From positions 45,005 through 109,004 of the forward strand of contig NZ_JXXU01000056.1 of NCBI RefSeq assembly GCF_000967495.1: a DNA stretch of 64,000 bases. Reading direction: 5' to 3'. The notes under the pieces are model-generated. The model had not been told where the DNA came from. It saw nothing but the letters and a program-made list of their open reading frames with translations, and made no database searches. Source of the stretch: Vibrio neptunius. Its GTDB lineage: Bacteria; Pseudomonadota; Gammaproteobacteria; Enterobacterales; Vibrionaceae. Made by a program: the position numbers and the translations under genes. Position 1 is the stretch's first letter; each line of letters begins with the position of its first letter. Below, piece by piece: positions 63,293-64,000 of the stretch.

Positions 63293-63556
63293 TCAGGCAT
63301 CTGACATCTGACTGATCGCTTCTAGCTGTAAGGCAAGATCGTCACCAGGGCCACGCTCATGTTCCTCAAATAGCAAGAAGTCGGTACTGACATGCAGTCC
63401 GACCGCTATCTTCTTAATCGCTTCCAGCGAAGGCTGGGCCTGACCTGCTTCATACTTCTTCAGGCTGTTTACATGTACGCCCAGCACATCGGCCATCTGC
63501 TGTTGGGTTAGTCCCTTCTCTTTACGTAGGGTAATAAGTCTCTTCGCCAGGCTCAT
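63293..63556 (-). CDS. XRE family HTH regulator, 3' frame truncated
   Basis: As read, 87 residues: MSLAKRLITLRKEKGLTQQQ, HTH through VLGVHVNSLKKYEAGQAQPSLEAIKKIAVGL, then LALQLEAISQMSDA and stop. A 7-bp tandem copy (63298-63311) shifts the frame. Removing one copy restores LEAISQMPEGEQMVIREVL and a 3' extension to 63190 whose TGA overlaps the cREC ATG. The HTH remains intact, so DNA binding may persist. No strong ribosome site; TAACGTTA at 63575-63582 is a possible autoregulatory site. Confidence 0.75.
   Translation of the reverse strand: MSLAKRLITLRKEKGLTQQQMADVLGVHVNSLKKYEAGQAQPSLEAIKKIAVGLHVSTDFLLFEEHERGPGDDLALQLEAISQMSDA
63298..63311. repeat. 7-bp tandem duplication CATCTGA in the XRE gene
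   Basis: CATCTGA occurs twice in tandem on the plus strand. Seven bases is not a multiple of three, so the second copy breaks the XRE frame. Slippage could create or remove it. Confidence 0.8.
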
Positions 63557-63586
63557 CATCAAAAGTGTTCTGATTAACGTTACCAC

Positions 63587-64000
63587 TATCTTAACCCCTG
63601 GTCTATTACCCTGTTGCCATAATATTCATTATCATGGACTTAGCAAGATTATAGAGTCAACATAAATGAAGAACAGGCACCGATTTGCAAGGACTCTAAT
63701 TATTATCCAGAAATATAGAATAACTCCACCATATCAACAGTAAAAATATAGCATTCAAATCTCAATCGCTAATAGCAGTCGTCATTTTTGTTATAACTGA
63801 TTGAATAAACAGGAAATAAGACGTTATAATCCCTCCCCTTTCTGGCTAGCGATAAGAGAAAAAATCATAAAGCAGGTCAAAATCGGCTTTTCGCCTATTT
63901 CTCAACCCCAAATCACCTTCCATTTCACCAATCTTCTTGTTAGATCGCCTAAACCACTAGTTTTATTAACCTTTTTCAATTGGTTAAATTGTAATCAATA
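63587..64000. other. AT-rich right-edge region
   Basis: About 410 bases with no supported coding frame, RNA gene or terminator. It presumably contains the XRE promoter; the next gene lies beyond the window. Confidence 0.5.

Noticed and set aside
1..64000. CRISPR arrays, tRNA and rRNA genes
   Set aside because: None was recognised on either strand on reading.

Overview
The window reads as a chromosomal segment of a marine Vibrio. Protein content points there: a VemP arrest peptide upstream of a secDF pair, a PhnW-PbfA-PhnX phosphonate cassette, ToxR-like and CreBCD regulators, and many Vibrio-type small domain proteins. Genes are dense with short spacers and U-tailed hairpin terminators. No rRNA, tRNA, CRISPR array or intact insertion sequence was seen.

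Layout. 1-6.4 kb: 2-aminoethylphosphonate (AEP) uptake (phnS, phnT, start of a permease running off the left edge) divergent from the degradation operon phnW-pbfA-phnX, with palindromes of one type at three promoters. 6.5-16.4 kb: mixed single genes (cold-shock/DUF1294 protein, WYL regulator, yjjG, LysR, elbB, yiaY, ToxR-like regulator, dienelactone hydrolase, phosphotransferase). 16.5-19.9 kb: vemP-secD2-secF2, the translation-arrest-controlled second SecDF, with a hairpin just ahead of secD2. 20-25.6 kb: two small envelope proteins, then phenylalanine catabolism (phhA-phhB behind a TyrR-type box) divergent from acetoacetyl-CoA synthetase, which fits the acetoacetate end product. 25.7-32.8 kb: LysR, cation-diffusion protein, a large hybrid kinase and two tandem paralogous response regulators. 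33-34.6 kb: arsR and ACR3, each behind a copy of the same imperfect palindrome. 34.6-41.4 kb: DUF1289, MscS channel, DM13 protein, peptidase T, DUF3429, NupC-type transporter, alpha carbonic anhydrase. 41.5-42.3 kb: a small AT-rich island with a secreted orphan and a possible IS relic. 42.4-46.5 kb: threonine catabolism (kbl-tdh), a candidate 36-residue membrane protein, LysR and a glyoxalase-fold protein. 46.6-50.8 kb: creBCD with DUF2809 and a candidate 38-residue membrane protein upstream. 51.1-56.3 kb: a di-heme peroxidase with C-terminal domains, an adjacent two-component system and an EamA transporter. 57-63.6 kb: a 1864-residue Sec-exported Rhs protein with seven 11-residue coiled-coil repeats and a Fic/Doc-like C-terminal tip, a putative immunity gene, and a convergent XRE-cREC pair whose XRE gene carries a 7-bp tandem duplication that truncates its frame.

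The most notable systems are VemP-SecDF2, the Rhs-Fic/immunity module with its damaged neighbour, the twin ArsR operators, and several unannotated-looking small genes with good ribosome binding sites. All family assignments are from reading the sequence; no database search was run.
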